A DNA stretch of 45,016 nucleotides. Origin: Bacteroidota bacterium (lineage in GTDB: Bacteria > Bacteroidota > Bacteroidia > Bacteroidales > VadinHA17). The notes below the pieces were generated by a model. The model did not search any database. It was not told where the DNA came from and saw only the letters and a list, made by a program, of their open reading frames with translations. Numbering within the stretch: position 1 is the stretch's first letter; every line of letters starts with the position of its first letter. This document shows positions 7,396 through 16,536 of this stretch, in pieces. The DNA is taken from NCBI GenBank assembly GCA_003250475.1, contig QKGI01000153.1, positions 1 through 45,016 on the forward strand, read 5' to 3'. Both the position numbers and the translations under genes were made by a program.

Positions 7396-8085
7396 CTAAT
7401 GCCAGAAATTAATCTTCCATCCTTTTTTACCGGCATACTTAAGCAGCTTTCTGTCAGGATTAATACATACAGGGGTTCCGACAAGCTTCAGTGCCGGGAG
7501 ATCTGAAATGGAATCCGCATAGTACCATGCGTTTTCCGGAGCTATACTGCTCCTGTTACAATATTCAACCAGCCTGTTGACTTTCTCATGCCCGAAACAA
7601 AGAGGCCCGGTTGACCGGCCGGTATATTTACCATTCTCTACCTCAAGTTCAGAACAGATTACATCGTCAAATCCGAGGTGAGCGGCTATTTTACTGCAGA
7701 CTGGAGCTATCGATGAGGAGAGGATCACCACCCTGGCATTCCTCTCTTTGTGAAGTCTGATCTCATCCGGCACTTCACTGTAGATTGACGGAACAAGGGC
7801 GTTGTGAAATACCTCATAAGATAATTTCTCCATTGTCTCCACGGGCATTCCTTCAATCCATCTAACCATCTTATTAATGATTCTCAGGGGATTGACTATA
7901 TTAAACTTGTTGGCCATGGATATAAGAAGCACCTGTATCAGGTCAGTAAAAGAGAGATGTTTTTCTTTCAGGGCATACCTGACAAACTCCCTTCCGCTGA
8001 TCGTTTCTGTGATTGTCCGGTCAAGGTCAAAGAAGGCGATATAGTTTCCGTGGTTCTCTGTATAATCTGCAGGTGCGATATTCAT
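7396..8085 (-). CDS. HAD-IB family phosphatase
   Basis: A 229-residue haloacid-dehalogenase-type phosphatase of subfamily IB (SerB-like). Motif I is DLDRT (Asp20 nucleophile, Asp22 acid/base), motif II VVILSSSIAPVC, motif III Lys in FGHEKVNRL, and motif IV ADSISDLPAL. Between motifs I and II lies the helical cap typical of this subfamily. Members next to acyltransferases often act on lipid phosphates such as lysophosphatidate or on related phosphomonoesters; phosphoserine is also possible. It follows the PlsC-like gene on the same strand with a 182-bp gap, and that pairing favours a lipid substrate. Confidence 0.85.
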   Translation of the reverse strand: MNIAPADYTENHGNYIAFFDLDRTITETISGREFVRYALKEKHLSFTDLIQVLLISMANKFNIVNPLRIINKMVRWIEGMPVETMEKLSYEVFHNALVPSIYSEVPDEIRLHKERNARVVILSSSIAPVCSKIAAHLGFDDVICSELEVENGKYTGRSTGPLCFGHEKVNRLVEYCNRSSIAPENAWYYADSISDLPALKLVGTPVCINPDRKLLKYAGKKGWKINFWH

Positions 8086-8267
8086 CCGGTAAAAAGTTAA
8101 TTCTGAATGCTGTCTCTCTATTTATATTCTCCGGTTCAGACTGGTTGTCAGCGTAAGTGATGACATCCCATCCGGACTTCTTCCTGTCGTAACAAACAGG
8201 CTATCCGTCCTGCTATGGATTGCAGATATACGGCCCCCCCTTTTTTGCTGTACGGCATACTTGTAGA

Positions 8268-8975
8268 CTATTGATAGGAAGACTCAATAACAGTTTTTAC
8301 AGTTTCAATTATCTGATGATCATTCATATTCACAAGCTCCTCCCTGGGTATCGGGCTGTGTATCACGACGCCAAGTCTCGAGCCGAAATTGATATATGAC
8401 CTGTTCTTTGGCTTCAGCTTATAGAAACCGTTAAGGGTAACAGGTAAAATGTTTATATCCCTTGAACGAAAGAGGTAAATGAATCCCCTGTAGAAAGAAT
8501 TTATTTTACCGTCTGTTGTCCTGGTTCCCTCGGGAAAGAGTGCCACGGACCTGTTCAATGAGTTTTCCATAAGATGTTCAAGCATACGGCGCGTGTTCCT
8601 GACGGTTGGCTCTTTAAACGGAACATAGCCTGTAAGCTTCAGGAAATGGCTGAAAACCGGCACTTTGAGCAGTCGTTCGTGACCAAACCATGAGATGCCC
8701 GGGTAGAAAGACATGATGGCAACAATGTCGAATAGACTGGCGTGATTGGCAATAAGGATATATTTCTCCTCCTTTTTTATATTCTCCCTTCCTGTAACCG
8801 GAAGTCTCTTGAACATTAACATGAACACCGACCTGGCCCAGCCCCTTGATATCACCCTGACAAGCCCGCCTGCCCTGAACCAGGAGAGAATGATGAGAAT
8901 AAATACCACAATTGCAGTGTACGCATACAGGATTGCAAATACGACAACGGACAGTATTTTATAGGCAGGAACCAT
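8268..8975 (-). CDS. PlsC-like 1-acylglycerol-3-phosphate O-acyltransferase
   Basis: A 235-residue membrane-anchored acyltransferase. One or two N-terminal membrane segments (about residues 8-33) precede the catalytic block NHASLFDIV (NHx4D motif, about residues 76-82), the substrate-binding motif FPEGTRTTDGKINSFYRGF, and the hydrophobic ILPVTLNGFYKL block. This is the PlsC/AGPAT layout for making phosphatidate from lysophosphatidate at the inner membrane. Length is normal. It precedes a HAD-IB phosphatase on the same strand. A strong inverted repeat at 9075-9099, about 100 bp upstream of the start, may be part of its control region. Confidence 0.88.
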   Translation of the reverse strand: MVPAYKILSVVVFAILYAYTAIVVFILIILSWFRAGGLVRVISRGWARSVFMLMFKRLPVTGRENIKKEEKYILIANHASLFDIVAIMSFYPGISWFGHERLLKVPVFSHFLKLTGYVPFKEPTVRNTRRMLEHLMENSLNRSVALFPEGTRTTDGKINSFYRGFIYLFRSRDINILPVTLNGFYKLKPKNRSYINFGSRLGVVIHSPIPREELVNMNDHQIIETVKTVIESSYQ

Positions 8976-9074
8976 GCTGATGATATATCTTCCGGGTATT
9001 ACTTTAAATTATTACTTCCTGGTTTACTATTTAATACCGGGCTTTAAGATAATTCATTATTTGATATATACAGA

Positions 9075-9099
9075 ATTACCTGCAGCGATGGCAGGTAAT
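9075..9099. promoter_or_regulatory. 9-bp inverted repeat upstream of the PlsC-like gene
   Basis: Arms ATTACCTGC (9075-9083) and GCAGGTAAT (9091-9099) are perfect over 9 bp with a 7-base spacer. A third half-site, ATTACCTGT, lies at 9112-9120. No T run follows on either strand, so a dimer-binding operator is more likely than a terminator. Function unproven. Confidence 0.4.
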
Positions 9100-9185
9100 G
9101 TGTCCGTAAAAATTACCTGTTTGCGGTTTAATGCACTACTGTTTGTTATGAAGATAATGTGCCGGGCCTCAAGGAAATACCAATT

Positions 9186-10145
9186 TTATGTGGCAGCTAT
9201 CCATTTGAGACTCATTAAGATCAGGGGCAGGGTGATCACACTGAGTATTGTTGAAATAAATACATTTGCCGTCGCGATATCATCATCCTTTCCCAGGATG
9301 TTTACCATGATAACCACATTCACCATACAGGGCATGGCTGCCTGCATCACAATTACCGAGAGGACATTTCCATTAAGCATTGACGGGAAGAAATAGTTCA
9401 AAAGAGCGAATATCCCGATAAGTATGAAGGGTACAACCAGCAGTCTGTTAACTGACAGCAGGTAAACATTCTTGTTTCTCAACATTTTCCGGCCATCAGC
9501 GAAGTATAATACCGAACCGATATATATCATCGACAGGTAGGTTGTTGTACCGCCAAGAGCGCCGACAGAATCAAGAATCAATGAAGGAAGTTTGATAGAA
9601 AATAGAAAAAGAATGAACCCCGAGATGATTGCTACGGTATTGATGTTTAAGATTTTTAATAGATTTCCCCTGATACTGAATGACTTGCCGGGGGTAACCA
9701 CTGCAACTCCAACAGTCCACATAAGGATATTTGATACCAGAATAAAGATACTCCCGTAAAGAAGTCCCTCTTTCCCGAACCGGGTTGAGATCAGGGGCAG
9801 GCCAAGGTATACTATGTTCCCGAGCATACTGTGCAACCTGAAAATAGCAGCGTGGGCACTCTCCATGCCTGCCAGTTTTGAGATCAGCCATCCCATGAAG
9901 AGCAAGAAGAGAAGTACGAACAGCGACAGGAGCAGAGCCTGAAGGCTTCCTGACAACAGCTCGGGAGTCAGATCTATCTTGCTGAAATTCGTAAAGAGCA
10001 GCGACGGAAGGGTAACATAAAATATTATCCTTGCCAGAAAATCTTTTGAGGTTGCACTGATGACTTTCATCCTGGAGGCTGCCACTCCTGTCAGGACAAG
10101 GATTGCAAGTAATGCAATCTGCCTGATAACTATTCCCTGTGCCAT
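9186..10145 (-). CDS. AEC family transporter (auxin efflux carrier-type permease)
   Basis: A 319-residue inner-membrane protein with about ten hydrophobic segments in two five-helix halves. The N-terminal MKVISATSKDFLARIIFYVTLPSLLFTNF and the second-half pattern around LPSLILDSVGALGGTTTYLSMIYIGSVL are typical of the auxin-efflux-carrier/malonate permease group. Characterised bacterial members move organic anions such as malonate or malate; the substrate here cannot be read from the sequence. Monocistronic as far as can be seen. Confidence 0.85.
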   Translation of the reverse strand: MAQGIVIRQIALLAILVLTGVAASRMKVISATSKDFLARIIFYVTLPSLLFTNFSKIDLTPELLSGSLQALLLSLFVLLFLLFMGWLISKLAGMESAHAAIFRLHSMLGNIVYLGLPLISTRFGKEGLLYGSIFILVSNILMWTVGVAVVTPGKSFSIRGNLLKILNINTVAIISGFILFLFSIKLPSLILDSVGALGGTTTYLSMIYIGSVLYFADGRKMLRNKNVYLLSVNRLLVVPFILIGIFALLNYFFPSMLNGNVLSVIVMQAAMPCMVNVVIMVNILGKDDDIATANVFISTILSVITLPLILMSLKWIAAT

Positions 10146-10562
10146 TGAGATATATTTAGCAATTCATGGAAGAGGAGTGTATCATTTGAGCCATATTCCG
10201 TTTCTCTTCCAGGTTGTACATATGATTACACATTAAAAGGGCGAAATTATAGTTTTATTCCAGATTTGGCTTTTTATAATTATAGCACATGCAGGCTGTC
10301 ATGCAGAGCTTTGAGGGCAGCGCCCGGAACCATCTCCACGGAATCCGGATACATTTTTCTTTCTCTGATATTTAATATAAATTACAATGAAATTGATAGT
10401 CATATATTAAACAAAGCATTATTAATGTCAATATGCTCAAAAACGGTGCCCGCCTTCAGTTTCCCGGGAAGCCGTGCAACAGGGCAGATAACACCGTGTA
10501 AATAAATACTAACCTGCTTTAAATGGCAGGTTATCATAATCTTCAACTCAACTTCAGGCATA
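10146..10562. other. Divergent intergenic region, with inverted repeat near the right-hand gene
   Basis: No gene. It contains an inverted repeat, TAACCTGC (10510-10517 with its leading T) and GCAGGTTA (10526-10533) around TTTAAATG, 30 bp before the start at 10563, where it would fold in the 5' leader or serve as an operator. A weaker GGAAGAG/CTCTTCC pair lies near the AEC gene start. No clear promoter box seen. Confidence 0.4.
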
Positions 10563-11696
10563 ATGAAAAAAATAGTTATTCTGGGAGCCGGCATGGTAGG
10601 ACGTGCCATGGCAAAGGATCTGTCCGCGAAGCACATTGTTACATCTACCGACATTGACAGCAGGGCACTTGATCTCCTTGATGGCATACCCAACCTTGGG
10701 AGAGCACTTCTTGATGTAACAGATCACGGTGCCCTGGCAAGGGTAATAGAGGATTCAGACATTGTTCTGTCGGCGGTGCCGGGCTTTCTTGGCATGCAGA
10801 CGATGACGCAGGTAATTAAAAACAGGAAGGACCTGGTTGATATCTCATTCCTGCCTGAAGAGGTGTCGCAGCTTGACGGGCTTGCAAAGACCAACGGGGT
10901 CACAGTGGTAATGGATTGCGGCGTTGCCCCGGGTATTCCAAACTATGTCGCCGGATATCATAACGAAAGGATGAAGATCGATGAACTGAACTATATGGTC
11001 GGAGGTCTTCCATTGATCAGGAGACTGCCTTTCGAATACAAGGCACCCTTTTCACCGTGTGATGTGATAGAAGAATATACAAGGCCGGCAAGGTTTATGG
11101 AAAACGGCCAAGTGGTGGTGAGGCCCGCAATGAGTGATACCGAATATGTGGATTTTGACAGGGTTGGCACACTTGAGGCATTCAATACCGACGGCCTGCG
11201 ATCGCTCCTTCGTACCATGAGGCACATACCTGACATGAAGGAAAAAACGCTGCGTTACCCGGGACACATCGGCCTGGTGGGAGCGCTTAAGCAGGCAGGG
11301 TTTTTCGACAGTGAACCTGTTGTCATCAACGACACAGAAATCTCCCCGCTGGATTTCACCTCAAAAATTTTATTCAATGCCTGGAAGCTTGAAGATGGTG
11401 AACCGGAGTTCACTGTTATGCGGATAACCATCAGGGGGACAGAGCAGGGAATAGCCAGGGAGATAGTATATGACCTTTATGATGAGTATGACACCGGGGA
11501 AAAAGTCTCTTCGATGGCCAGAACCACCGGTTTCACAGCCACCGGGACAGCTGAAATGATCCTGGCCGGGCTGTTCACGGAAAGAGGAGTCTTCCCGCCC
11601 GAGCTTGTAGGAAGGCACAGTAAGTGTTTCGATTTTATTATCAGATACCTGCAGGAGAGGAATGTTCATTACAAGGTTACTGAACTAAATGGATGA
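10563..11696 (+). CDS. Saccharopine dehydrogenase-like oxidoreductase
   Basis: A 377-residue cytoplasmic enzyme. The N-terminus has a Rossmann nucleotide-binding motif (VILGAGMVGRAMAKDL, residues 5-20) and an acidic residue ending strand 2 (TSTDID), which suggests NAD preference. Residues 100-350 follow the saccharopine dehydrogenase/LYS9 layout: MDCGVAPGIPNYVAGY, a substrate region with YMVGGLPLIRRLPFEYK, TLEAFNTDGLRSLLRTM, and KTLRYPGH. Plausible reactions are saccharopine reductase or lysine 6-dehydrogenase; sequence alone does not decide. A DksA/TraR-like gene follows after 56 bp on the same strand. Confidence 0.85.
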   Translation: MKKIVILGAGMVGRAMAKDLSAKHIVTSTDIDSRALDLLDGIPNLGRALLDVTDHGALARVIEDSDIVLSAVPGFLGMQTMTQVIKNRKDLVDISFLPEEVSQLDGLAKTNGVTVVMDCGVAPGIPNYVAGYHNERMKIDELNYMVGGLPLIRRLPFEYKAPFSPCDVIEEYTRPARFMENGQVVVRPAMSDTEYVDFDRVGTLEAFNTDGLRSLLRTMRHIPDMKEKTLRYPGHIGLVGALKQAGFFDSEPVVINDTEISPLDFTSKILFNAWKLEDGEPEFTVMRITIRGTEQGIAREIVYDLYDEYDTGEKVSSMARTTGFTATGTAEMILAGLFTERGVFPPELVGRHSKCFDFIIRYLQERNVHYKVTELNG

Positions 11697-11752
11697 GATC
11701 CTGCAGGGACGGCAGGAATTGGTAATTTAGCCTGATAAACAGGGGAGTCAGA

Positions 11753-12082
11753 ATGACCGACGAAGAGAGGGAAATAATAAGGAATCAGATTACCCGCCAG
11801 ATAGTGGTGGTTAACAAGTCAATCGAAACATTGTCGGAGCTGATCAGCGGGGAGGTTCAGTCGGATGCAAATGACTGGTTTACATCCAAGGAAGCCAATC
11901 CGTCGAAAGAGATCAACGAGATGGCACTGGCAAAGGCGAAACAGAAGCTGGTTGTACTGAAAAATGTTCTTACAAGAGTTGATTCCCCGGGTTATGGCAT
12001 TTGCATCAATTGCGGGAGACCGATCCCGTTTGAGAGGCTAAAGGCATTACCGGCTGCCACGCGCTGTATGTCGTGCGGTTAG
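11753..12082 (+). CDS. DksA/TraR-type C4 zinc finger protein
   Basis: A 109-residue protein with a long charged helical N-terminal part (residues 1-75, probable coiled coil) and a C-terminal C4 zinc finger, CINCGRPIPFERLKALPAA followed by TRCMSCG, the two CxxC pairs of the DksA/TraR family. Such proteins insert into the RNA polymerase secondary channel and modulate transcription, often with ppGpp. The Asp-rich tip (DANDWFTSKEA) resembles but does not exactly match the E. coli DksA tip. The protein ends immediately after the last CxxC, shorter than E. coli DksA (151 aa). Its stop overlaps the convergent TrkH stop. Confidence 0.87.
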   Translation: MTDEEREIIRNQITRQIVVVNKSIETLSELISGEVQSDANDWFTSKEANPSKEINEMALAKAKQKLVVLKNVLTRVDSPGYGICINCGRPIPFERLKALPAATRCMSCG

Positions 12083-13524
12083 TTTCTCCGGAATGTTCTG
12101 GTAAATATGGTAAGGACGGTAAAGATCTCAAGTCGGCCGATTATCATCAGAAGCATCATTACCAGCTTGGCGACGGTGTTGAAATGGGCATAGTTGCCCA
12201 TGTTTCCCGATGCTCCGAGCCCGGGCCCTATCCCTGCAAGGCAGGTTGCTGATGCCCCCGAGGCTTCGCGGATGGAGATGCCGGATACCTGCATTATCAG
12301 GTTACCGGCAATGAAGATCAGAATATACATCGAAATGAATACCACCATCTGATTTACTGTGTTCTCAGACACAGTCTGCCCGTTCAGCCTGATGGGCATC
12401 ACTGCATTCGGATGGTGCAGCTTGATGAATGTGCTTCTGAGGTTTTTGAGGGAAATCAAATGCCTGGCCATTTTTATCCCTCCGGTAGTAGATCCTGTTG
12501 ATCCTCCCAGGAACATTATGAGGAACATGAAAAACCATCCTGTCGGAGGGAATGCCATATAATCGGTTGTTGCAAAGCCGGTGCATGAGATCTGTGAGAT
12601 AACCTGGAAAAATGCGTGCCTGAAAGAGAGTTCGAGATTGCGGTCCGTTTTATAATACAGTGTGAGAGTTATGAACGTAACGCCTGCCGTCACCATAAAG
12701 ATATAGAACCATAACTCCTCATTTCTCAGCACTTTGCGGAAATTGCCCGACAGCAGGTAATAGTAAACCACGTAACTGGTAGCCGAAAGAAACATGAACA
12801 CCCCTATAACATATTGTATGTAGGGTGAATACTCCGAGATACTTGTATTTTTTGTTGAAAATCCACCGGTGGCAATTGTCCCGAATGAATGGCAGACACT
12901 GTCAAAAGGACTCATACCACCCAGGATCAGGAATATTATTTCGAGAAATGTGATGCCCAGATAGATGATCATTATCCTGTTAACCACACCTTTGATCCGC
13001 GGGTGAATTTTTTCCTTAACTGACGATTCCAGGCTGAAGAGATGATAGCCTGACACTTTAAGTGACGGCAGGATAAGTATAACCAGCACTATTATTCCTA
13101 TTCCCCCGATCCAGTGAGTCAGGCTCCTCCAGAAGAGTATTGAATGAGGAAGGCTTTCGACCTCCCTGAGAATTGAAGCTCCTGTTGTTGTAAATCCTGA
13201 TGTTGACTCAAACAATGCGTTTATGAATGAGGGAATTGTTTTGCTGAAAAGATATGGCAGGGTGCCGGCAATTGAAATGATAATCCATGCCAGGCTGACA
13301 ACCAGGAAGGTATCCCTGTTGCTTATCTCACTTGTAACAGACCTGCGGCTTATTACCCTCATGATAATATAAAGCAAACCGGTCAGCAATGATGACCACA
13401 GGAAGGGACTGACCGGCTCTCCGTAAATGAATGATACAGGCAGGCAGGCAAGGAACGAGACAGCTTCAATAAGCAGTATTATGCCAAGGATCTTGATAAT
13501 ATTTACAGGATTTATCAGCCTCAT
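12079..13524 (-). CDS. trkH: TrkH family potassium uptake protein
   Basis: A 481-residue inner-membrane K+ transporter subunit. The four P-loop selectivity regions can be recognised: TSGFTTTGAS, SFGTIATGGFST, QISCTGFATTDY and TCLAGIGPGLG, each with the conserved central Gly. SLTHWIGGIGIIVLVILILP is a strong TrkH signature, and GGSTGSTTGGIKMAR another. I prefer the ATG at 13524 (MRLINPVNIIK) because 13 more residues from 13563 look atypical. No trkA gene is in the window. The stop codons of this gene and the DksA-like gene share the sequence TTAG. Confidence 0.92.
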   Translation of the reverse strand: MRLINPVNIIKILGIILLIEAVSFLACLPVSFIYGEPVSPFLWSSLLTGLLYIIMRVISRRSVTSEISNRDTFLVVSLAWIIISIAGTLPYLFSKTIPSFINALFESTSGFTTTGASILREVESLPHSILFWRSLTHWIGGIGIIVLVILILPSLKVSGYHLFSLESSVKEKIHPRIKGVVNRIMIIYLGITFLEIIFLILGGMSPFDSVCHSFGTIATGGFSTKNTSISEYSPYIQYVIGVFMFLSATSYVVYYYLLSGNFRKVLRNEELWFYIFMVTAGVTFITLTLYYKTDRNLELSFRHAFFQVISQISCTGFATTDYMAFPPTGWFFMFLIMFLGGSTGSTTGGIKMARHLISLKNLRSTFIKLHHPNAVMPIRLNGQTVSENTVNQMVVFISMYILIFIAGNLIMQVSGISIREASGASATCLAGIGPGLGASGNMGNYAHFNTVAKLVMMLLMIIGRLEIFTVLTIFTRTFRRN

Positions 13525-13903
13525 AGCGTGCGATACGAAAAACGGCCCGAAAGCAAGCCCCAAATCATGACAGGTACTTTAAAATAAACCAGTGCAAATG
13601 TAAATCTTAATTGTCCATTCTCTTCAATGAATCGCATGAACTATTTTCTTTTCACGCCTGGCAGGATTGTAGTCCGTTTTGAGATTTTTGTTGGCATGAT
13701 TTTATTCATCGGCATAAGGGATGAATTCTTTGCACTCATTTATTACCTGTCGGTTGATAAAAAGTGCAGGTAGCCATGCATATAAGATACAATACTGAGG
13801 TTTCCGTCAATTAAGAAAACCGGGATTTTTGCAACTTACTGGTCATTGATAGCGTTAAACAGGTTGCAGTACAAACCACAGTGGAGAATGGAACCGACGG
13901 TTC
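13525..13903. other. Intergenic region between divergent genes
   Basis: A 379-bp gap between trkH and the PKD-repeat protein gene. I see no ORF worth naming. A weak TACCTG/CAGGTA inverted pair (13744-13749 and 13767-13772) is the only repeat noticed. Promoters for both genes should be here, but no box matched well. Confidence 0.4.
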
Positions 13904-16435
13904 ATGAAAAGATGGATCCTAAATATTATTGCTATACTGTTAACGATCAATACCTACGGGCAGAACTGTTCGATATTTTCCAAGGCAAATAATATTACAC
14001 CCGACAAGCTCTGTTCGCCGGTAACTGCTACCTGGACTGTTAGTTATACCGGTGTAAATGATGACGGGTATCCGGTGGAGATAAGGTTTGACTGGAATAA
14101 CGGTACCATAGAGACCATTCCAGCAACTGAGACATCTCCGGGGGTCTTTGAGGCTACAGCCATTGTAACCTATACATCAGCCGGCAGCATATGCAATTAT
14201 CATCCACAGGCAACGCTTGTTGTCAACGGTGTTCTCTGTACCTCCTCATCACAGGAACAGATCGTAACAGTGTGGGATGATGATGATCATAACGGCGGCC
14301 AGATGCATATTGATCCGCTGGTCTATCCCATCTGTTTCGGCAACAGTGCCAATGTGCGTTTTCAGGATCTGACCCGTTTCAACTGTGTTCCCCCGCAGGA
14401 AAATGACAACCCGAATGTTAACACAAGATGGATACAGTGGATTTACGGCACCTCCAGCACCATGACCGGCAATCCGGTTACTGTTGACGGCAGGTTAAGA
14501 ACCTATCCCTATACTGATGATGTAATTACGTTACCCGGTCCGGTAACAGGGTCCGGGGTCCTTTCCGATGTTATTTTTGTCGATAATGACAAGCTGATAG
14601 GGCAATATTTTGAGGTAACACTGAGGAACTGGAATTACTGTAATCCCTATGATGATCCTGCTATTCCCGGCGGACCGCGTGACCGCGTTAACGGGGACCA
14701 TCCGCCTGTTGAGACCACAGCCATCATACTGATAGTCCCTTATCCGGATGCAACCATTACACCTGTATCCAGTTTATGTGCAAATGATCCTCCTGTCACG
14801 CTCGTGGCTCATGATCCCGGTGGCATATGGACGGGTGATGGTGTTACAGGAGATATTTTCGATCCGTCGATAGCCGGACCCGGGAATCATATCATAAGAT
14901 ATGAGGTCACCAATGGAGATGGTTGCAGTGACGTGGATGAGACCGTAATAACTGTTTATCCTGTACCGGATGCAACGATCCTTAACGGGGGAATAGTATG
15001 CTCTACCGACCCAGTTATTGTTCTTCAGGCCCGTGACCCGGGAGGTGTATGGTCAGGAACAGGGGTAGTGGGCAATATATTTTATCCGGCAGTGGCCAAT
15101 ACCGGCAATCATGTCATAACATATTCAATAACTGATGCAAACGGGTGTTCAGACTTTGATGAGACTATCATCACCGTTGCCACACCCGATGCCACCATCA
15201 CTCCTGTTGACACGTTGTGCGAGGACAGCCCCGCTGTCACCCTGACTGCCCATGACCTGGGAGGTATCTGGTCAGGACCGGGCGTTGTTGGTGATCAGTT
15301 CGTGCCTGCCCTTGCCGGGGTAGGCGATCACCTTATAAAATACAACATTGTAAACACCGATTGCAGCGACAATGACAGCACTGTCATAACTGTCATGCCA
15401 ATACCTTCAATAATAACAGATAATCCCGGGACAGCTTTTCTTAACGGTTCTCCTGTCACCCTTGTGGCCTATCCTACCGGTGGGAGCTGGTCAGGAACAG
15501 GCGTGACGGGAAACGTATTCGATCCCTCGGAAGCCGGGCTCGGGATTCACAACCTGACATATGAGCTGCCCCCTCACAGCTGGGGATGTGCAGCAAGGCA
15601 GAGTATTCAGATAACTGTTATCATGCCACCTCTGCCTGTGGCAGATTTTGAGTTTCCTTCAGACGGATGTGCCCCTCTAACGGTACAGTTCAAGAATAAA
15701 AGCATCCACGGAGAGAGTTATACCTGGGATTTCGGTGACAGGCAATATTCTGACGAAAAAAATCCGGCGCATACATATTATGTGCCCGGCAGCTACATAG
15801 TCAAGCTTACTGTCCATAATATCGCGGGAGAGGCTGTCCGTAACGGAACAGTCACTGTCTATCAGAATCCCTCTGCAATCTTTGACGCCTATCCCACCCA
15901 TATAGTAAACAATGAGCAGATAGTCGTTTTTTACAGCTACTCTTTCTTTGCTGACAGCTGGTTTTGGGATTTCGGTGATGGCAGCACCTCAACTGAAGAA
16001 AATCCATACCACAAGTATGAATCACAGGGGACATATACTGTTTCCCTTAATGTTGCCACCGGTTATGGTTGTGTCGATTCAGCGGTGATGGAGACCCCTG
16101 TTGTGGTTGAATGGAAGATGGGCAACCTAAGGTTCCCCAACGTGTTCAAATGGAACGGCAACGGTCCGACAGGCGGACAATGGAGTGATGGAGTATATCC
16201 TGAGATGGATTTTGTTTTCAGGCCATTTTTTGAAAATGTAGTTGAATACAAACTCCAGATATTCAACAGGTGGGGTACGTTGATATTTGAAAGCCATGAA
16301 CTGGAGAAGGGCTGGGACGGATATTTCGGTAACGGAGATCTTGCTGCCCAGGGAGTATATGTCTGGAAGGTCTCGGGAAGATACGCTGACGGCGGGTATT
16401 TTGATGAAGTGGGTGATGTAACGTTTTTACATTAG
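13904..16435 (+). CDS. Secreted multidomain protein with PKD domains and type IX secretion C-terminal domain
   Basis: An 843-residue exported protein. A signal peptide (residues 1-19, ending NTYGQ) is followed by a non-repetitive N-terminal region (20-280). Four tandem repeats of about 73 residues follow (281-354, 355-427, 428-499, 500-573), each with a GGxWSGxGVxGxxFxP core. Then come two PKD domains (578-654 and 655-735, each with WDFGD), and a gliding-motility-associated type B C-terminal domain (740-843: FNRWGTLIFES, GWDGYFGNGD, GVYVWKVSGRY). The last domain directs export through the type IX system and surface attachment. The role is probably adhesive or structural. No type IX machinery genes are nearby. 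Confidence 0.9.
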   Translation: MKRWILNIIAILLTINTYGQNCSIFSKANNITPDKLCSPVTATWTVSYTGVNDDGYPVEIRFDWNNGTIETIPATETSPGVFEATAIVTYTSAGSICNYHPQATLVVNGVLCTSSSQEQIVTVWDDDDHNGGQMHIDPLVYPICFGNSANVRFQDLTRFNCVPPQENDNPNVNTRWIQWIYGTSSTMTGNPVTVDGRLRTYPYTDDVITLPGPVTGSGVLSDVIFVDNDKLIGQYFEVTLRNWNYCNPYDDPAIPGGPRDRVNGDHPPVETTAIILIVPYPDATITPVSSLCANDPPVTLVAHDPGGIWTGDGVTGDIFDPSIAGPGNHIIRYEVTNGDGCSDVDETVITVYPVPDATILNGGIVCSTDPVIVLQARDPGGVWSGTGVVGNIFYPAVANTGNHVITYSITDANGCSDFDETIITVATPDATITPVDTLCEDSPAVTLTAHDLGGIWSGPGVVGDQFVPALAGVGDHLIKYNIVNTDCSDNDSTVITVMPIPSIITDNPGTAFLNGSPVTLVAYPTGGSWSGTGVTGNVFDPSEAGLGIHNLTYELPPHSWGCAARQSIQITVIMPPLPVADFEFPSDGCAPLTVQFKNKSIHGESYTWDFGDRQYSDEKNPAHTYYVPGSYIVKLTVHNIAGEAVRNGTVTVYQNPSAIFDAYPTHIVNNEQIVVFYSYSFFADSWFWDFGDGSTSTEENPYHKYESQGTYTVSLNVATGYGCVDSAVMETPVVVEWKMGNLRFPNVFKWNGNGPTGGQWSDGVYPEMDFVFRPFFENVVEYKLQIFNRWGTLIFESHELEKGWDGYFGNGDLAAQGVYVWKVSGRYADGGYFDEVGDVTFLH
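14744..15622 (+). repeat. Four tandem in-gene repeats encoding ~73-residue modules
   Basis: Four diverged copies (about 72-74 codons each) within the secreted protein. Each encodes a P-x-A-T-I-x-x opening, a DPGGxWxGxG core and an ITVxPxP-like close. They differ enough at DNA level that recent slippage is unlikely. Confidence 0.8.
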
Positions 16436-16536
16436 CCGGAGAGAGGATTGCATCAGCAAAAACTGTATAGATCTTCTATCGGTGGTAAGAATCACTCACT
16501 CCTGTGATTCAACAATGAACAGGTATATACCGGTGA

